In this document: positions 45,363 through 54,087 of the stretch, piece by piece
Numbering within the stretch: the stretch's first letter is position 1
Layout of the letters: each line of letters begins with the position of its first letter
From: Allobosea sp.
GTDB lineage: Bacteria; Pseudomonadota; Alphaproteobacteria; Rhizobiales; Beijerinckiaceae
Direction: 5' to 3'
Assembly (NCBI GenBank): GCA_024231975.1
Contig: JAAEQB010000120.1
Span: 186,001 to 250,000, forward strand
DNA length: 64,000 nucleotides
Program-made: the position numbers and the translations under genes
Notes under the pieces: model-generated
Told to the model about the DNA's origin: nothing
The model's input: only the letters and a program-made list of their open reading frames with translations
The model's database searches: none

Positions 45363-46126
45363 TGACCGCGCGCTCGCCCTTCGCGCTGGACGCCCGGACC
45401 GCGCTGGTCACCGGCGCCAATACCGGCATCGGCCAGGGCATCGCGCTGGCGTTGGCTGAGGCCGGCGCCAGGGTCGTCGCCGCCGGGCGCTCGAGCATGG
45501 CCGAGACGGAGAAGCTGATCGCTGACGCAGGCGGGACCTGTTTTCCGCTTCAGGCCGACCTTCAGCAGAACGGCATCGCTGCGCGCGTGATCGAGCAGGC
45601 TCAAGCGCTCGCCGGCCCGCTCGACATCCTCGTCAACAATGCCGGCATCATCCGTAGGGCCGACGCGCTCGATTTCAGCGAAAGCGACTGGGACGAGGTG
45701 ATGAACCTCAACCTCAAGGCCAATTTCTTCCTGGCCCAAGCCTTCGCCAAGGCGGCGCTCGCGGCCGGCCGCGGCGGGCGCATCGTCAACATCGCCTCGC
45801 TGCTCTCCTTCCAGGGCGGCATCCGCGTCGCTTCCTATACGGCGAGCAAGAGCGGGCTTGCCGGCCTGACGCGGCTGCTCGCCTGCGAATGGGCGGCCAA
45901 GGGCATCAATGTGAATGCGATCGCTCCCGGCTATGTCGAGAGCAACAATACCGAAGCCCTGCGCGCCGATCCTGACCGCAACGCCGCAATCCTCGGCCGC
46001 ATCCCGGCGGGGCGCTGGGGCAAGCCCTCGGATATCGGCGGCGCGGCGGTGTTCCTGGCGAGCGACGCCGCCGCCTACATCCACGGCGCGATCCTTCCCG
46101 TCGACGGAGGCTGGCTGGCGCGATGA
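45362..46126 (+). CDS. kduD: 2-dehydro-3-deoxy-D-gluconate 5-dehydrogenase (SDR)
   Basis: A 254-residue short-chain dehydrogenase that reduces 2,5-diketo-3-deoxygluconate to KDG. The cofactor loop TGANTGIGQGIALA is near residue 17-30, NNAGIIRRADAL near 89-100, Ser in NIASLLSFQGG, and the YTASKSGLA catalytic motif near 159-167. The ATG overlaps the kduI stop by one base (TGATG). The next gene overlaps by ATGA. Confidence 0.92.
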   Translation: MTARSPFALDARTALVTGANTGIGQGIALALAEAGARVVAAGRSSMAETEKLIADAGGTCFPLQADLQQNGIAARVIEQAQALAGPLDILVNNAGIIRRADALDFSESDWDEVMNLNLKANFFLAQAFAKAALAAGRGGRIVNIASLLSFQGGIRVASYTASKSGLAGLTRLLACEWAAKGINVNAIAPGYVESNNTEALRADPDRNAAILGRIPAGRWGKPSDIGGAAVFLASDAAAYIHGAILPVDGGWLAR

Positions 46127-46464
46127 CCGACCGTCTCAACTCCTTCTTCCAGCATGGTGCCGAGATCGCCTGGGAGCCGACCGAGCCCGGCGTGAAGCGC
46201 AAGATCATGGCCTATGGGCCGGACCTGATGGTGGTGCGCGTCGCCTTCGAGCAGGGCGCGGTCGGCAAGGCCCACCGGCACCCGCACCGCCAGGCATCCT
46301 ATGTCGAGAGCGGCGTCTTCGACGTCACCATCGACGGCAGGACCAGCCGGCTCGCCGCTGGCGACACCTTCTTCGTGCCCGAGAACCTCGTCCACGGCGT
46401 CGTCAACATCGAGGCCGGGCAGTTGATCGACTCCTTCACGCCGATGCGGACGGAGTTTCTGTGA
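46123..46464 (+). CDS. KdgF-like cupin protein
   Basis: A 113-residue single cupin domain. His51, His53, Gln57 and His91 in AHRHPHRQASYVESG and PENLVHG are the expected metal ligands. Its place after kduI-kduD and its size match KdgF, which speeds ring opening of unsaturated monouronates before KduI acts. The family link is from context and motif, not proof. Confidence 0.75.
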   Translation: MTDRLNSFFQHGAEIAWEPTEPGVKRKIMAYGPDLMVVRVAFEQGAVGKAHRHPHRQASYVESGVFDVTIDGRTSRLAAGDTFFVPENLVHGVVNIEAGQLIDSFTPMRTEFL

Positions 46465-46556
46465 GAGATCGCCGCGCCGGCCGTGCCGGTGCGGCTCCCG
46501 CCAGGGGCAAGAACGACCGGAATAAGCCGGCGACTTATTGGGGAGAGGACAAGACC

Positions 46557-47558
46557 ATGCTCAATCGCAAGACCATGCTCGATCGAAGGAGTTTCTCCGC
46601 GCTCGCCGGCGTCGCCTTTGCCGCGCTGCTCGCAACCTCGGCTCAGGCACAGAACGTCACCCTGCGCTCGACCGATATCCATCCGACCGACTATCCGACG
46701 GTCGAGGCCGTCCGCCACATGGGCAAGCTGCTCGAGGAGCGCACCCAGGGGCGGATCAAGATCAACGTCTTCCACTCGGCCCAGCTCGGCCAGGAGAAGG
46801 ACACGATCGACCAGACGCGCTTCGGCGTCATCGACATCAACCGCATCAACATGGCGCCGTTCAACAACCTGATCCCGGCGACCAACGTGCCCTCGCTGCC
46901 CTTCATCTTCCGCTCGGTCGAGCACATGCGGAAGGTCATGGACGGCAAGATCGGCGACGACCTGCTCAAGGATTTCGAGAAGCATGACCTGATCGGCCTC
47001 GCCTTCTACGATTCCGGCTCGCGCTCCTTCTACAACTCCAAGAAGGCGATCAACACGCCCGCCGACATGAAGGGCATGAAGATCCGCGTGCAGCAGTCCG
47101 ACATGTTCGTCGCACTGGTCTCGGCGCTCGGTGCCAACGCCACGCCGATGCCGTTCGGCGAGGTCTATTCGGCTCTGCAGACCGGCGTCATCGACGGCGC
47201 CGAGAACAATTGGCCGTCCTATGAATCGACCCGGCATTTCGAGGTCTCGAAATTCTATTCGGTCACCGAGCACTCGCTCTCGCCGGAGGTGCTGGTGATG
47301 TCGAAGAAGAGCTTCGACAAGTTCAACGCCGCCGATCAGGCGCTTATCAAGGCGGCGGCCAAGGAATCCGTCGCCAAGATGCGCGAGCTCTGGGACGCCC
47401 GCGAGAAGGCCTCGGAAGCCAAGGTCAAGGCTGGCGGCGCGCAGGTCAACGCGGTCGAGAAGCAGCCCTTCATCGACGCGATGAAGCCAGTCTACGACAA
47501 GTTCGTCACCGACGCGAAGCTCAAGGACATGGTCGCCGCCATCCAGGCGGTGAAGTGA
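46557..47558 (+). CDS. TRAP transporter substrate-binding protein (DctP family)
   Basis: A 333-residue periplasmic protein with a signal peptide (about 1-32, RRSFSALAGVAFAALLATSAQAQ). The DctP fold includes FHSAQLGQEKDTIDQTRFG and MKIRVQQSDMFVALVSALGA, where the Arg near residue 179 is expected to bind the ligand carboxylate, and GEVYSALQTGVIDGAEN. The position in a uronate operon indicates a uronate ligand. The ATG at 46557 has GGGGAGAGG upstream. Confidence 0.93.
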   Translation: MLNRKTMLDRRSFSALAGVAFAALLATSAQAQNVTLRSTDIHPTDYPTVEAVRHMGKLLEERTQGRIKINVFHSAQLGQEKDTIDQTRFGVIDINRINMAPFNNLIPATNVPSLPFIFRSVEHMRKVMDGKIGDDLLKDFEKHDLIGLAFYDSGSRSFYNSKKAINTPADMKGMKIRVQQSDMFVALVSALGANATPMPFGEVYSALQTGVIDGAENNWPSYESTRHFEVSKFYSVTEHSLSPEVLVMSKKSFDKFNAADQALIKAAAKESVAKMRELWDAREKASEAKVKAGGAQVNAVEKQPFIDAMKPVYDKFVTDAKLKDMVAAIQAVK

Positions 47559-47600
47559 GCTGAACTAGGGGGCGGCTTCAACGCCGCCCCCTCCGATTTT

Positions 47601-47702
47601 GTCATCCCGGACAAGCCGCATCAGCGGCGCTGATCCGGGATCCATGCCTGAACCGTTCCGGCATGGATCCCGGGTCTCCGCTTCGCTGCGCCCGGGACGA
47701 CT
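47601..47702. repeat. Dispersed palindromic element B, copy 2 (variant)
   Basis: A variant of family B with GGGATCCATGCC (47637-47648) and its complement (about 47660-47671) as a 12-pair stem, and CCCGGG arms around a CTTCGCTGCG loop. It lies in the gap between the TRAP binding protein gene and the small permease gene, thus inside the operon. Confidence 0.7.
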
Positions 47703-47733
47703 CGCAAGCACTGACAGCGCCGGGACAGAATCC

Positions 47734-48267
47734 ATGCACGCCTTCACCGCGCATCTGACGCGCCTCGGCGCCAAGCTCAGCCTCTACGCTTTGTTCACCG
47801 CCGGCACCGGCCTCGTGCTGATGACGGTCATGGTCGCCTGGGGCGTGTTCGGCCGCTATGTCCTCAACGATACGCCGATCTGGGTCGAGGCCGGCTCGCT
47901 CTTCCTGATGTCCTGGTTCATCCTGCTCGGAGCCGCCGTCGGCGTGCGCGAAAGCGACCATCTCGGCTTCGAGGTCGGGCTCGTGATGTCGCCGCCGCCG
48001 CTGCGCACCGCCCTGATCCTGATCGGCGAGGGCCTCGTCTGCGCCTTTGGCCTCGCCATGCTGGTCTATGGCGCACAGCTCGCCATCGGCACCTGGAGTG
48101 ACCGCATGCCGATCATCGGCATCTCACGCGGCTGGGACTATGTCCCGATCTCCGCCGGCGGCGCCCTGATCGCGCTGTTCGCGCTCGAGAAGATGCTGCT
48201 CTTCGTCACCGGCGAGAAGCAGGCCCCGCTCGGCTTCGGCCATTTCGGCTCCGAGCAGGAGGTCTGA
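47734..48267 (+). CDS. TRAP transporter small permease (DctQ family)
   Basis: A 177-residue membrane protein with four transmembrane helices (about 20-40, 50-68, 90-108 and 130-150 of the frame). WVEAGSLFLMSWFILLGAAVGVRESDHLGFE is the typical DctQ segment. It joins the binding protein and the large permease to form a TRAP uptake system. The ATG at 47734 follows repeat element B. Confidence 0.92.
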   Translation: MHAFTAHLTRLGAKLSLYALFTAGTGLVLMTVMVAWGVFGRYVLNDTPIWVEAGSLFLMSWFILLGAAVGVRESDHLGFEVGLVMSPPPLRTALILIGEGLVCAFGLAMLVYGAQLAIGTWSDRMPIIGISRGWDYVPISAGGALIALFALEKMLLFVTGEKQAPLGFGHFGSEQEV

Positions 48268-48270
48268 ACC

Positions 48271-49551
48271 ATGGAGCTCTGGGTTCTCTTCGGCGTCTTC
48301 TCGCTGCTGCTGCTGATCGGCGTCCCCGTCGCCTTCTGCCTCGGCATCGCCTCGGTCGCGACGGTCGTCTATATGGGCCTGCCACCGGTCGTCGTCTTCC
48401 AGCAGATGAACTCCGGCATGAACGCCTTCGCCATGATGGCGATCCCGTTCTTCATCTATGCCGGCGACCTGATGATCCGCGGCGGCATCGCCGAGCGGCT
48501 GATCCAGATGGCGGCGAGCCTGGTCGGCCATCTGCGCGGCGGCCTCGGGCAGGTCAACGTCGTCACCTGCACGCTCTTCGGCGGCATCTCCGGCTCGGCC
48601 GTCGCCGACGCCTCCGCCGTCGGCGGCCTGATGATCCCGCAGATGAAGAAGCGCGGCTACGACGCCGACTACGCCGTCAACGTCACCGCGAACGCGGCGA
48701 TCATCGCGCTGCTGATCCCGCCCTCGCACAACATGATCATCTATTCGCTCTCGGCTGGCGGAAACCTCTCGATCGCGGATCTCTTCACTGCGGGCGTCAT
48801 CCCCGGCCTGCTGCTCTGCGCTGCGCTGATGTTCGCAGCCTGGGCGGTGGCGGTGAAGCGCGGCTATCCGCGCGAACCCTTCCCGGGCTTTGCCGCCGTC
48901 GGCCGCTATGTCGTGCTCGCCTTGCCCGGCATCCTGCTGATCGGCATCATCTTCGGCGGCGTCCGCTCCGGCGTTTTCACTGCGACCGAATCCTCCTGCG
49001 TCGCCGTCGTCTACGCCATCCTCGTCACCATCCTGGTCTATCGCCAGCTGACCTGGACGGCCTTCGTCGAGGCGACGCTCGGCGCCGTCCGCACCACCGC
49101 CATGGTTCTGCTGGTGATCGGCGCCGCCGGCTCCTTCGGCTGGCTGATGGCCTTCCTCCAGGTGCCGCAGGCGACGATCGCGGCGATGAAGGCGGTCTCG
49201 GACAATCCGATCACCATCCTCTTGATGGTCAACATCATCCTGCTGGTGCTCGGCACCTTCATGGACATGGCGCCGATGATCATCATCTGCACGCCGATCT
49301 TCCTACCGGTGGTCAAGGCCTTCGGCGTCGACCCGATCCATTTCGGAGTGATCCTCATCCTCAATGCCGGCATCGGCCTCAACACCCCGCCGGTCGGCTC
49401 GGTGCAGTTCGTCGCCTGCGCCATCGGGCGCATCTCGATCGGCGAATCCATGCGCACGATCTGGCCGTTCTACGGCGCCTCTGTTGCCGTGCTCATGCTC
49501 GTGACCTATGTCCCCGGCATCTCCCTCTGGCTGCCGAGGCTGTTCCATTGA
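48271..49551 (+). CDS. TRAP transporter large permease (DctM family)
   Basis: A 426-residue protein with about 12 transmembrane helices. GVPVAFCLGIASVATVVYMGL, PFFIYAGDLMIRGGIAERL and GGISGSAVADASAVGGLMIPQM are the classical DctM segments; GTFMDMAPMIIICTPIFLPVV and NAGIGLNTPPVG near the end are the sodium/ligand regions. It follows dctQ by three bases. Confidence 0.95.
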   Translation: MELWVLFGVFSLLLLIGVPVAFCLGIASVATVVYMGLPPVVVFQQMNSGMNAFAMMAIPFFIYAGDLMIRGGIAERLIQMAASLVGHLRGGLGQVNVVTCTLFGGISGSAVADASAVGGLMIPQMKKRGYDADYAVNVTANAAIIALLIPPSHNMIIYSLSAGGNLSIADLFTAGVIPGLLLCAALMFAAWAVAVKRGYPREPFPGFAAVGRYVVLALPGILLIGIIFGGVRSGVFTATESSCVAVVYAILVTILVYRQLTWTAFVEATLGAVRTTAMVLLVIGAAGSFGWLMAFLQVPQATIAAMKAVSDNPITILLMVNIILLVLGTFMDMAPMIIICTPIFLPVVKAFGVDPIHFGVILILNAGIGLNTPPVGSVQFVACAIGRISIGESMRTIWPFYGASVAVLMLVTYVPGISLWLPRLFH

Positions 49552-51017
49552 CCCATCTGTCCTCCGCCACGCTCGCCGCCCTCCCCGCCGCCGTCAGGCG
49601 GCCGGGCTATGACCGCAGCAAGCTCCAGACCGGCATCGTCCATCTCGGCCTCGGCGCCTTCACCCGCGCCCATATGTGCGAGTTCACCGACGACGCGCTA
49701 GAGAAAGAGTTCGGCGCCTGGGGCATCACCGGCGCCAGCCTGCAAAGGCCCGACCAGCGCGACCGGCTGAAGCCACAGGACGGGCTCTACACCTTCCTGA
49801 AACGCGCCCCTGCCGGCCCGGAGCTGCGCGTCATCGGCGCCGTGCTCGACGTTCTCGTGGCGCCCGAAAGCCCGCAGGCGCTGGTGGCGAAGCTTGCCGC
49901 GCCGGAGACCAGAATTGTCTCGCTCACCGTCACCGAGAAGGGCTATTGCCACGACCCGGCGACCGGCAGGCTCAAGGCCGACCATCCCGACATCGTCCAC
50001 GATCTCGCCAATCCCGCCGCGCCGCGCTCGGCCATCGGCCTGATCGTCGCCGGCCTCGCAGCCCGCAAGGCCGCGGGCCTCGGCCCCTTCACCGCACTCT
50101 GCTGCGACAACCTCCCCTCCAACGGCCATGTCCTCGCAGGGCTCGTCCGCGACTTCGCGGCGCTGCGCGACGACAGGCTCGCGGCCTGGATCGAGGCCAA
50201 CGGCGCCTTCCCCTCGACCATGGTCGACCGCATCGTGCCAGCGACCACCGACGCCGACATCGCCGAGGTCGCAAGCCTGCTCGGTCTCGACGATGCCGCC
50301 CCGGTGATCGGCGAGCCCTTCCGGCAATGGGCGATCGAGGACGTCTTCGCCGCTGGAAGGCCGCGCTGGGACGCGGTCGGCGCGCAGATGGTCTCGGAGG
50401 TCGCGCCCTTCGAGTTCATGAAGCTGCGCATGCTCAACGGCGCGCATTCGAGCCTGGCTTATCTCGGCTATCTCGCCGGCCACGAGACGGTCGCGGCGGC
50501 GAGCGGCGATCCGGTCTTCGCCCGCTTCCTGCAAGGGCTTTGGTCCGAGATCATCCCGACCGTGCCGGCCCCGCAAGGCGTCGATCTCAGGACCTATGCC
50601 GGCGACCTGCTCGCCCGCTTCCAGAACCCTGCGATCAGGCATCGCACCTGGCAGATCGCCATGGACGGTTCGCAGAAGCTGCCGCAGCGCCTGCTCGGCA
50701 CCATCCGCGAGCGGCTGAAGGCCGACGCCCCGATCGAGCACCTCTCCCTCGGCGTCGCCGCCTGGATGTCCTATGTCACCGGCACTGACGAGAAGGGCGA
50801 GCCGATCGACGTGCGCGATCCGCTGGCCGCTGAATTCGCGCTGCGTGCCAAGGCCCTCGGCCGGGACGCGGTGGCGCTGAGCACGGCCCTGCTCGGCATC
50901 GGCGCGATCTTCGGCGACGACCTGCCGCGCGAGCAGCGCTTCACGCAGGCTGTGGCCGGGCATCTCGACAGCCTGTTCCAGAAGGGCGCGAAGGCGACGG
51001 CCGCAGCGCTGGGTTGA
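49548..51017 (+). CDS. uxuB: Fructuronate reductase / mannitol dehydrogenase family
   Basis: A 489-residue long-chain polyol dehydrogenase. GIVHLGLGAFTRAHMCEFTDD near residues 29-49 is the cofactor segment, and KLRMLNGAHSSLAYLG near 291-306 carries the catalytic Lys, Asn and His. In a locus with uxaC it most likely reduces D-fructuronate to D-mannonate. The start is TTG at 49548, overlapping the dctM stop (TTGA). Mannonate dehydratase (uxuA) is not present here. Confidence 0.85.
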   Translation: MTHLSSATLAALPAAVRRPGYDRSKLQTGIVHLGLGAFTRAHMCEFTDDALEKEFGAWGITGASLQRPDQRDRLKPQDGLYTFLKRAPAGPELRVIGAVLDVLVAPESPQALVAKLAAPETRIVSLTVTEKGYCHDPATGRLKADHPDIVHDLANPAAPRSAIGLIVAGLAARKAAGLGPFTALCCDNLPSNGHVLAGLVRDFAALRDDRLAAWIEANGAFPSTMVDRIVPATTDADIAEVASLLGLDDAAPVIGEPFRQWAIEDVFAAGRPRWDAVGAQMVSEVAPFEFMKLRMLNGAHSSLAYLGYLAGHETVAAASGDPVFARFLQGLWSEIIPTVPAPQGVDLRTYAGDLLARFQNPAIRHRTWQIAMDGSQKLPQRLLGTIRERLKADAPIEHLSLGVAAWMSYVTGTDEKGEPIDVRDPLAAEFALRAKALGRDAVALSTALLGIGAIFGDDLPREQRFTQAVAGHLDSLFQKGAKATAAALG

Positions 51018-51030
51018 TGACATGCGTCCT

Positions 51031-51128
51031 GCTCGGGCTTGACCCGAGCGTCTCGGGCCGGAGGAGGCTGCAGTCGACGCCTTCTCGTCCTGAGATTCTC
51101 GGGTCTGCGCTTCGCTCCGCCCGAGAAT
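51031..51128. repeat. Dispersed palindromic element B, copy 3
   Basis: GCTCGGG (51031-51037)/CCCGAGC (51043-51049) and ATTCTCGGG (51095-51103)/CCCGAGAAT (51120-51128), closely matching the copy at 42091-42190, including the TCTGCGCTTCGCT loop. The two full copies bracket the hexuronate locus, one before the GntR gene and one after uxuB, in the same orientation. Confidence 0.8.
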
Positions 51129-51179
51129 GACGCACCTCTGCCCTTGATCCCCGCCCTACCCTGGCGCCAGATACGGGTG

Positions 51180-52040
51180 ATGTTCGCCCGCTTCGCCACC
51201 GCCCTGGCCACGAGCACCCTCGCCGCTTTGCTGCTCCTGCCCCCGGCGGGAGCAAAGGCCCAAGCGCAGCCGGCCTCGACCTATGTCGTGCCGAACTACT
51301 GGGATCCGAATGTCCGGGTCGAGCGGCCTGATCTCGGTCCCCCGCGGGTGATCCGCTTCCTGACCGATGACGACTTCCCGCCGATGCATTTCGCCACGCC
51401 GGAAGGCGGCGTCACCGGCTTCTCGGTCGAGCTCGCCCGCGCCGTCTGCGAGAAGCTGGCCTTGAGCTGCACCATCCAGGCGCGCCGCTTCGACACCTTG
51501 CTGGACTCGCTGGCGGAAGGTCGTGGCGACGTGCTCGCCGCCGCGATTCCGGTCACGGGCGAACTGCGCTCACGTTTCACCGCCAGCCAAGTCTACCACC
51601 GCTCGCCCGCTCGCCTGCTGACGACGCGCGGCAATGCCCGGGCGGACCTCGAACTGGGTAGCCTGCGCGGCACGCGCGTCGCCGTGGTCGCGGGCACCGC
51701 GCATGAGGCCTTCCTCGAGCGCCTCGCCCCGTTCATCCAGCGCCGCACGGCGCCGGATCTGCAGGCCGCTCTCGCGTTGCTGCGCAGCGGCGATGCCGAG
51801 TACGTCTTCGGGGACGGGGTCGCGCTGGCGCTGACCATTGCCGGGCGCGGCGGCAGCGAATTCGCCTTCGCCGGCGGGCCCTATCTCGAAGCCCGCTATT
51901 TCGGCGAAGGCGTCGGTTTCCTGCTGCGCAAGGACGATCTCGCGCTGAAAAGGGCGATCGACTACGCGCTGCAGAGCCTCTGGGACGACGGCACCTATGC
52001 CAGGCTGTTCATCCGGTTCTTCCCGGTGAGCCCGTTCTGA
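51180..52040 (+). CDS. Orphan periplasmic amino-acid-type binding protein
   Basis: A 286-residue SBP family 3 protein with a signal peptide (about 1-28). IRFLTDDDFPPMHFATPEGGVTGFSVELARAVCEKLAL is the typical ligand-lobe opening, and VAVVAGTAHEAFLERLAP continues the second lobe. No permease or ATPase is adjacent. Its 3' end overlaps the convergent DUF983 gene by 46 bases. The ATG at 51180 is preferred, with GTG at 51177 close by. Confidence 0.85.
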   Translation: MFARFATALATSTLAALLLLPPAGAKAQAQPASTYVVPNYWDPNVRVERPDLGPPRVIRFLTDDDFPPMHFATPEGGVTGFSVELARAVCEKLALSCTIQARRFDTLLDSLAEGRGDVLAAAIPVTGELRSRFTASQVYHRSPARLLTTRGNARADLELGSLRGTRVAVVAGTAHEAFLERLAPFIQRRTAPDLQAALALLRSGDAEYVFGDGVALALTIAGRGGSEFAFAGGPYLEARYFGEGVGFLLRKDDLALKRAIDYALQSLWDDGTYARLFIRFFPVSPF

Positions 52041-52438
52041 CCGTCATCCTTGGTGGGTTGGCTCGGCTTGGCCAGCCGCCCTTCCTCAGCCTTGTAGAAG
52101 AACTGCGAGGCAACGAGCCAGCCCTTGAGCGGCCGCAAGGGCGGGATGCAGGTCAGCAGCACCAGCGGCAGCGTCGTCACCAGATGCACCCAGGTCGGCG
52201 GGCTGTAGCTCAGTTCCAGCCAAAGCGGGAAGGCGACCGCCGGGACGCAGACGAACATCATCACGAAGAAGGCCGGGCCGTCAGCCGGATCGGCGAAAGA
52301 ATAATCCAGCCCGCAGGCCTCGCAGCGCGGCTTCAACGTCAGGAAGCCGTCGAAGAGCTGGCCCTCGCCGCAGCGCGGGCAGCGGCCGCGCAGACCGGTC
52401 TTGAGCGGAGACAGCGCCGGCCAATGCTGATGTGCCAT
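51995..52438 (-). CDS. DUF983 family zinc-ribbon membrane protein
   Basis: A 147-residue protein with two CxxC motifs (CPRCGEGQLF and CEACGLDYSF, residues about 21-48) forming a zinc ribbon, and two membrane helices (about 58-78 and 88-107). This matches DUF983, which has no known role. The ATG at 52438 has AGGAGG-like sequence upstream. A putative promoter lies at 52496-52524. It overlaps the convergent gene's end. Confidence 0.85.
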   Translation of the reverse strand: MAHQHWPALSPLKTGLRGRCPRCGEGQLFDGFLTLKPRCEACGLDYSFADPADGPAFFVMMFVCVPAVAFPLWLELSYSPPTWVHLVTTLPLVLLTCIPPLRPLKGWLVASQFFYKAEEGRLAKPSQPTKDDGQNGLTGKNRMNSLA

Positions 52439-52495
52439 GTCATCCTCCTGACGGTGAGGCGTCGTGATTGACTGCATTCACCGGAGATTGACCGC

Positions 52496-52524
52496 TACAT
52501 AGCGCCATAATTGATTGCAGTCAA
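52496..52524 (-). promoter_or_regulatory. Putative promoter of the DUF983 gene with TTGACTGCA site
   Basis: On the minus strand, TTGACT (52524-52519) and TATGTA (52501-52496) are separated by 17 bases. The -35 is part of ATTGACTGCAAT (52514-52525), which recurs as ATTGACTGCATT at 52467-52478 on the plus strand and as ATTGACTGTATA at 54027-54038, over the MocR promoter. The shared motif suggests one regulator. Confidence 0.45.
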
Positions 52525-52590
52525 TATAGACAGGCATGCAACACTGTCGCAGGTCATGCGTTTGCCACAGGCCCGCTGCGAGCGTGCCGC

Positions 52591-53991
52591 CTAGAGCGCG
52601 CGTGCACTCACCTCCGGCGCCTGCTCCAGCGCATGCGCCATGAAGGCGAGCGCATCGCCGAGCGCCTTGCGGCCGATCGGCCCGCCCAGGCAGATGCGAG
52701 CAGCTTCCGGCGCCGGCCCCTTCGCGGCGAAGACGTCGCTGGCGACGATGCCGATCCCCGTCGCCTGCATCTGCCCGACGAAAGCGGCGCGGGTCCAGGG
52801 TGGCGGCAACTCCAGCCAGAGATTGAAGCTCAGCGGATCGGTGCGGCATAGGCCCGCCGGCAGGATCTCGGCCGCGAGCCGCTGGCGCGCCGCCGTCTCC
52901 ACCCGGATGAAGGCAAGCAGCGCGTCGGCGCTGCCATCCTCGATCCAGTGCGTCGCCAGTGCTGCAGTCAAAGGCGAGGCCATGATGCTGCTGGCGCGCA
53001 GGGCGGCGGTGAAGGGCCAGCCGGAGCGGAGATCAGGCACCACGACATAAGCGAGCCGCAAGCCGGCCCCGAGGCATTTCGACAGGCCGGCAATGTGCCA
53101 GGTCAGTTCAGGTGCAAGCGCGGCGAAGGGGGCAGGCGCGGCTGGCGGCACGAAGCCATAGGCATCGTCCTCGATGATCGCGACGCCATGGCGACGGGCG
53201 ATTCCTGCAATCTCCTCGCGCCGCCGCTCCGGCATGGTGATCGTCGTCGGGTTCTGCAGGATTGGATTGAGGTAGAGCGCTTTCGGCCTCAATCGCGCGC
53301 AGGCTTCGGCGAAGGCCTTGGGATCGAGCCCCTCGCCATCCATGGCAAGCCCGTTCAGGGACAGGCCGAGCTGCGCGCAGATCGAGCGGATGCCGGGATA
53401 GGTCAACGCCTCGCACAACACGGCGCCGCCAGGCTTCGCCAGGCTGCTCAGGATCGCCAGCAGCGCCGCATTCGCGCCCGGCACGACGAAAAGCTGCTCA
53501 GGCGCCGGCGCGAGGCCACGCCGGCCAAGCCAAAGCGCCGCCGCAGCCTTGTCGGCCGGTGAACCACCCAGCGGCTGATAGCGCAGCAGGCTGACCAGCC
53601 GCTCGCCGACCTCCGTCATGGCCTGCCGCAATCGGGCGACTAGCGCCGGATCGTCGGGCTCCGGCGGCAAGGTCATGGAGAGATCGACCAATTCCGGCGT
53701 CGGTACGATACGCGATATGGAGCCTCTGTCCGGCGCCACGGCTTTCACAGACACCGCTTTGACGAAAGTCCCCTGCCCGACCCGCGACTCGACCAGGCCA
53801 CGCCGCTGCGCCTCGACGTAGCCGCGCGCCACCGTGGTGAAGTCGACGGCGAGCGCCTCGGCCAGCCGGCGCTGCGGAGGCAGCCGCTCGCCTGCCGACA
53901 GCGCTCCCGCGGCGATGTCGGCGGCGATGCGGTCGGCGATGGCGAGATAGCGCGGCTTATCGCTCTGGGTCAGGTCCGGAAGCCAATCCAT
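52591..53991 (-). CDS. MocR-type regulator (GntR HTH plus aminotransferase domain)
   Basis: A 466-residue protein. Residues 1-75 form a GntR winged helix (YLAIADRIAADIAAGALSAGERLPPQRRLAEAL) and 95-455 a fold type I PLP domain with ALYLNPILQNPTTITMPERRREEI, IIEDDAYGF and the lysine region AGLSKCLGAGLRLAYVV. MocR proteins bind PLP or amino-acid-like effectors. The gene lies after bioB on the same strand but has its own promoter. The target gene is not known; the shared site upstream of DUF983 is a clue. Confidence 0.88.
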   Translation of the reverse strand: MDWLPDLTQSDKPRYLAIADRIAADIAAGALSAGERLPPQRRLAEALAVDFTTVARGYVEAQRRGLVESRVGQGTFVKAVSVKAVAPDRGSISRIVPTPELVDLSMTLPPEPDDPALVARLRQAMTEVGERLVSLLRYQPLGGSPADKAAAALWLGRRGLAPAPEQLFVVPGANAALLAILSSLAKPGGAVLCEALTYPGIRSICAQLGLSLNGLAMDGEGLDPKAFAEACARLRPKALYLNPILQNPTTITMPERRREEIAGIARRHGVAIIEDDAYGFVPPAAPAPFAALAPELTWHIAGLSKCLGAGLRLAYVVVPDLRSGWPFTAALRASSIMASPLTAALATHWIEDGSADALLAFIRVETAARQRLAAEILPAGLCRTDPLSFNLWLELPPPWTRAAFVGQMQATGIGIVASDVFAAKGPAPEAARICLGGPIGRKALGDALAFMAHALEQAPEVSARAL

Positions 53992-54032
53992 CGATGCGAT
54001 CCGTCATGAGGCGAAGCACTGAATGGATTGAC

Positions 54033-54061
54033 TGTATATTGTTGCGCGAAGCGGTTGTCAC
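54033..54061 (-). promoter_or_regulatory. Putative MocR gene promoter
   Basis: On the minus strand GTGACA (54061-54056) and TATACA (54038-54033) are 17 bases apart, a near-consensus sigma70 promoter. The -10 overlaps the ATTGACTGTATA motif (54027-54038), so binding of the MocR protein there could control its own gene. Confidence 0.5.
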
Positions 54062-54087
54062 CTGTCCGCAGGACATGGCGCAGCAGA

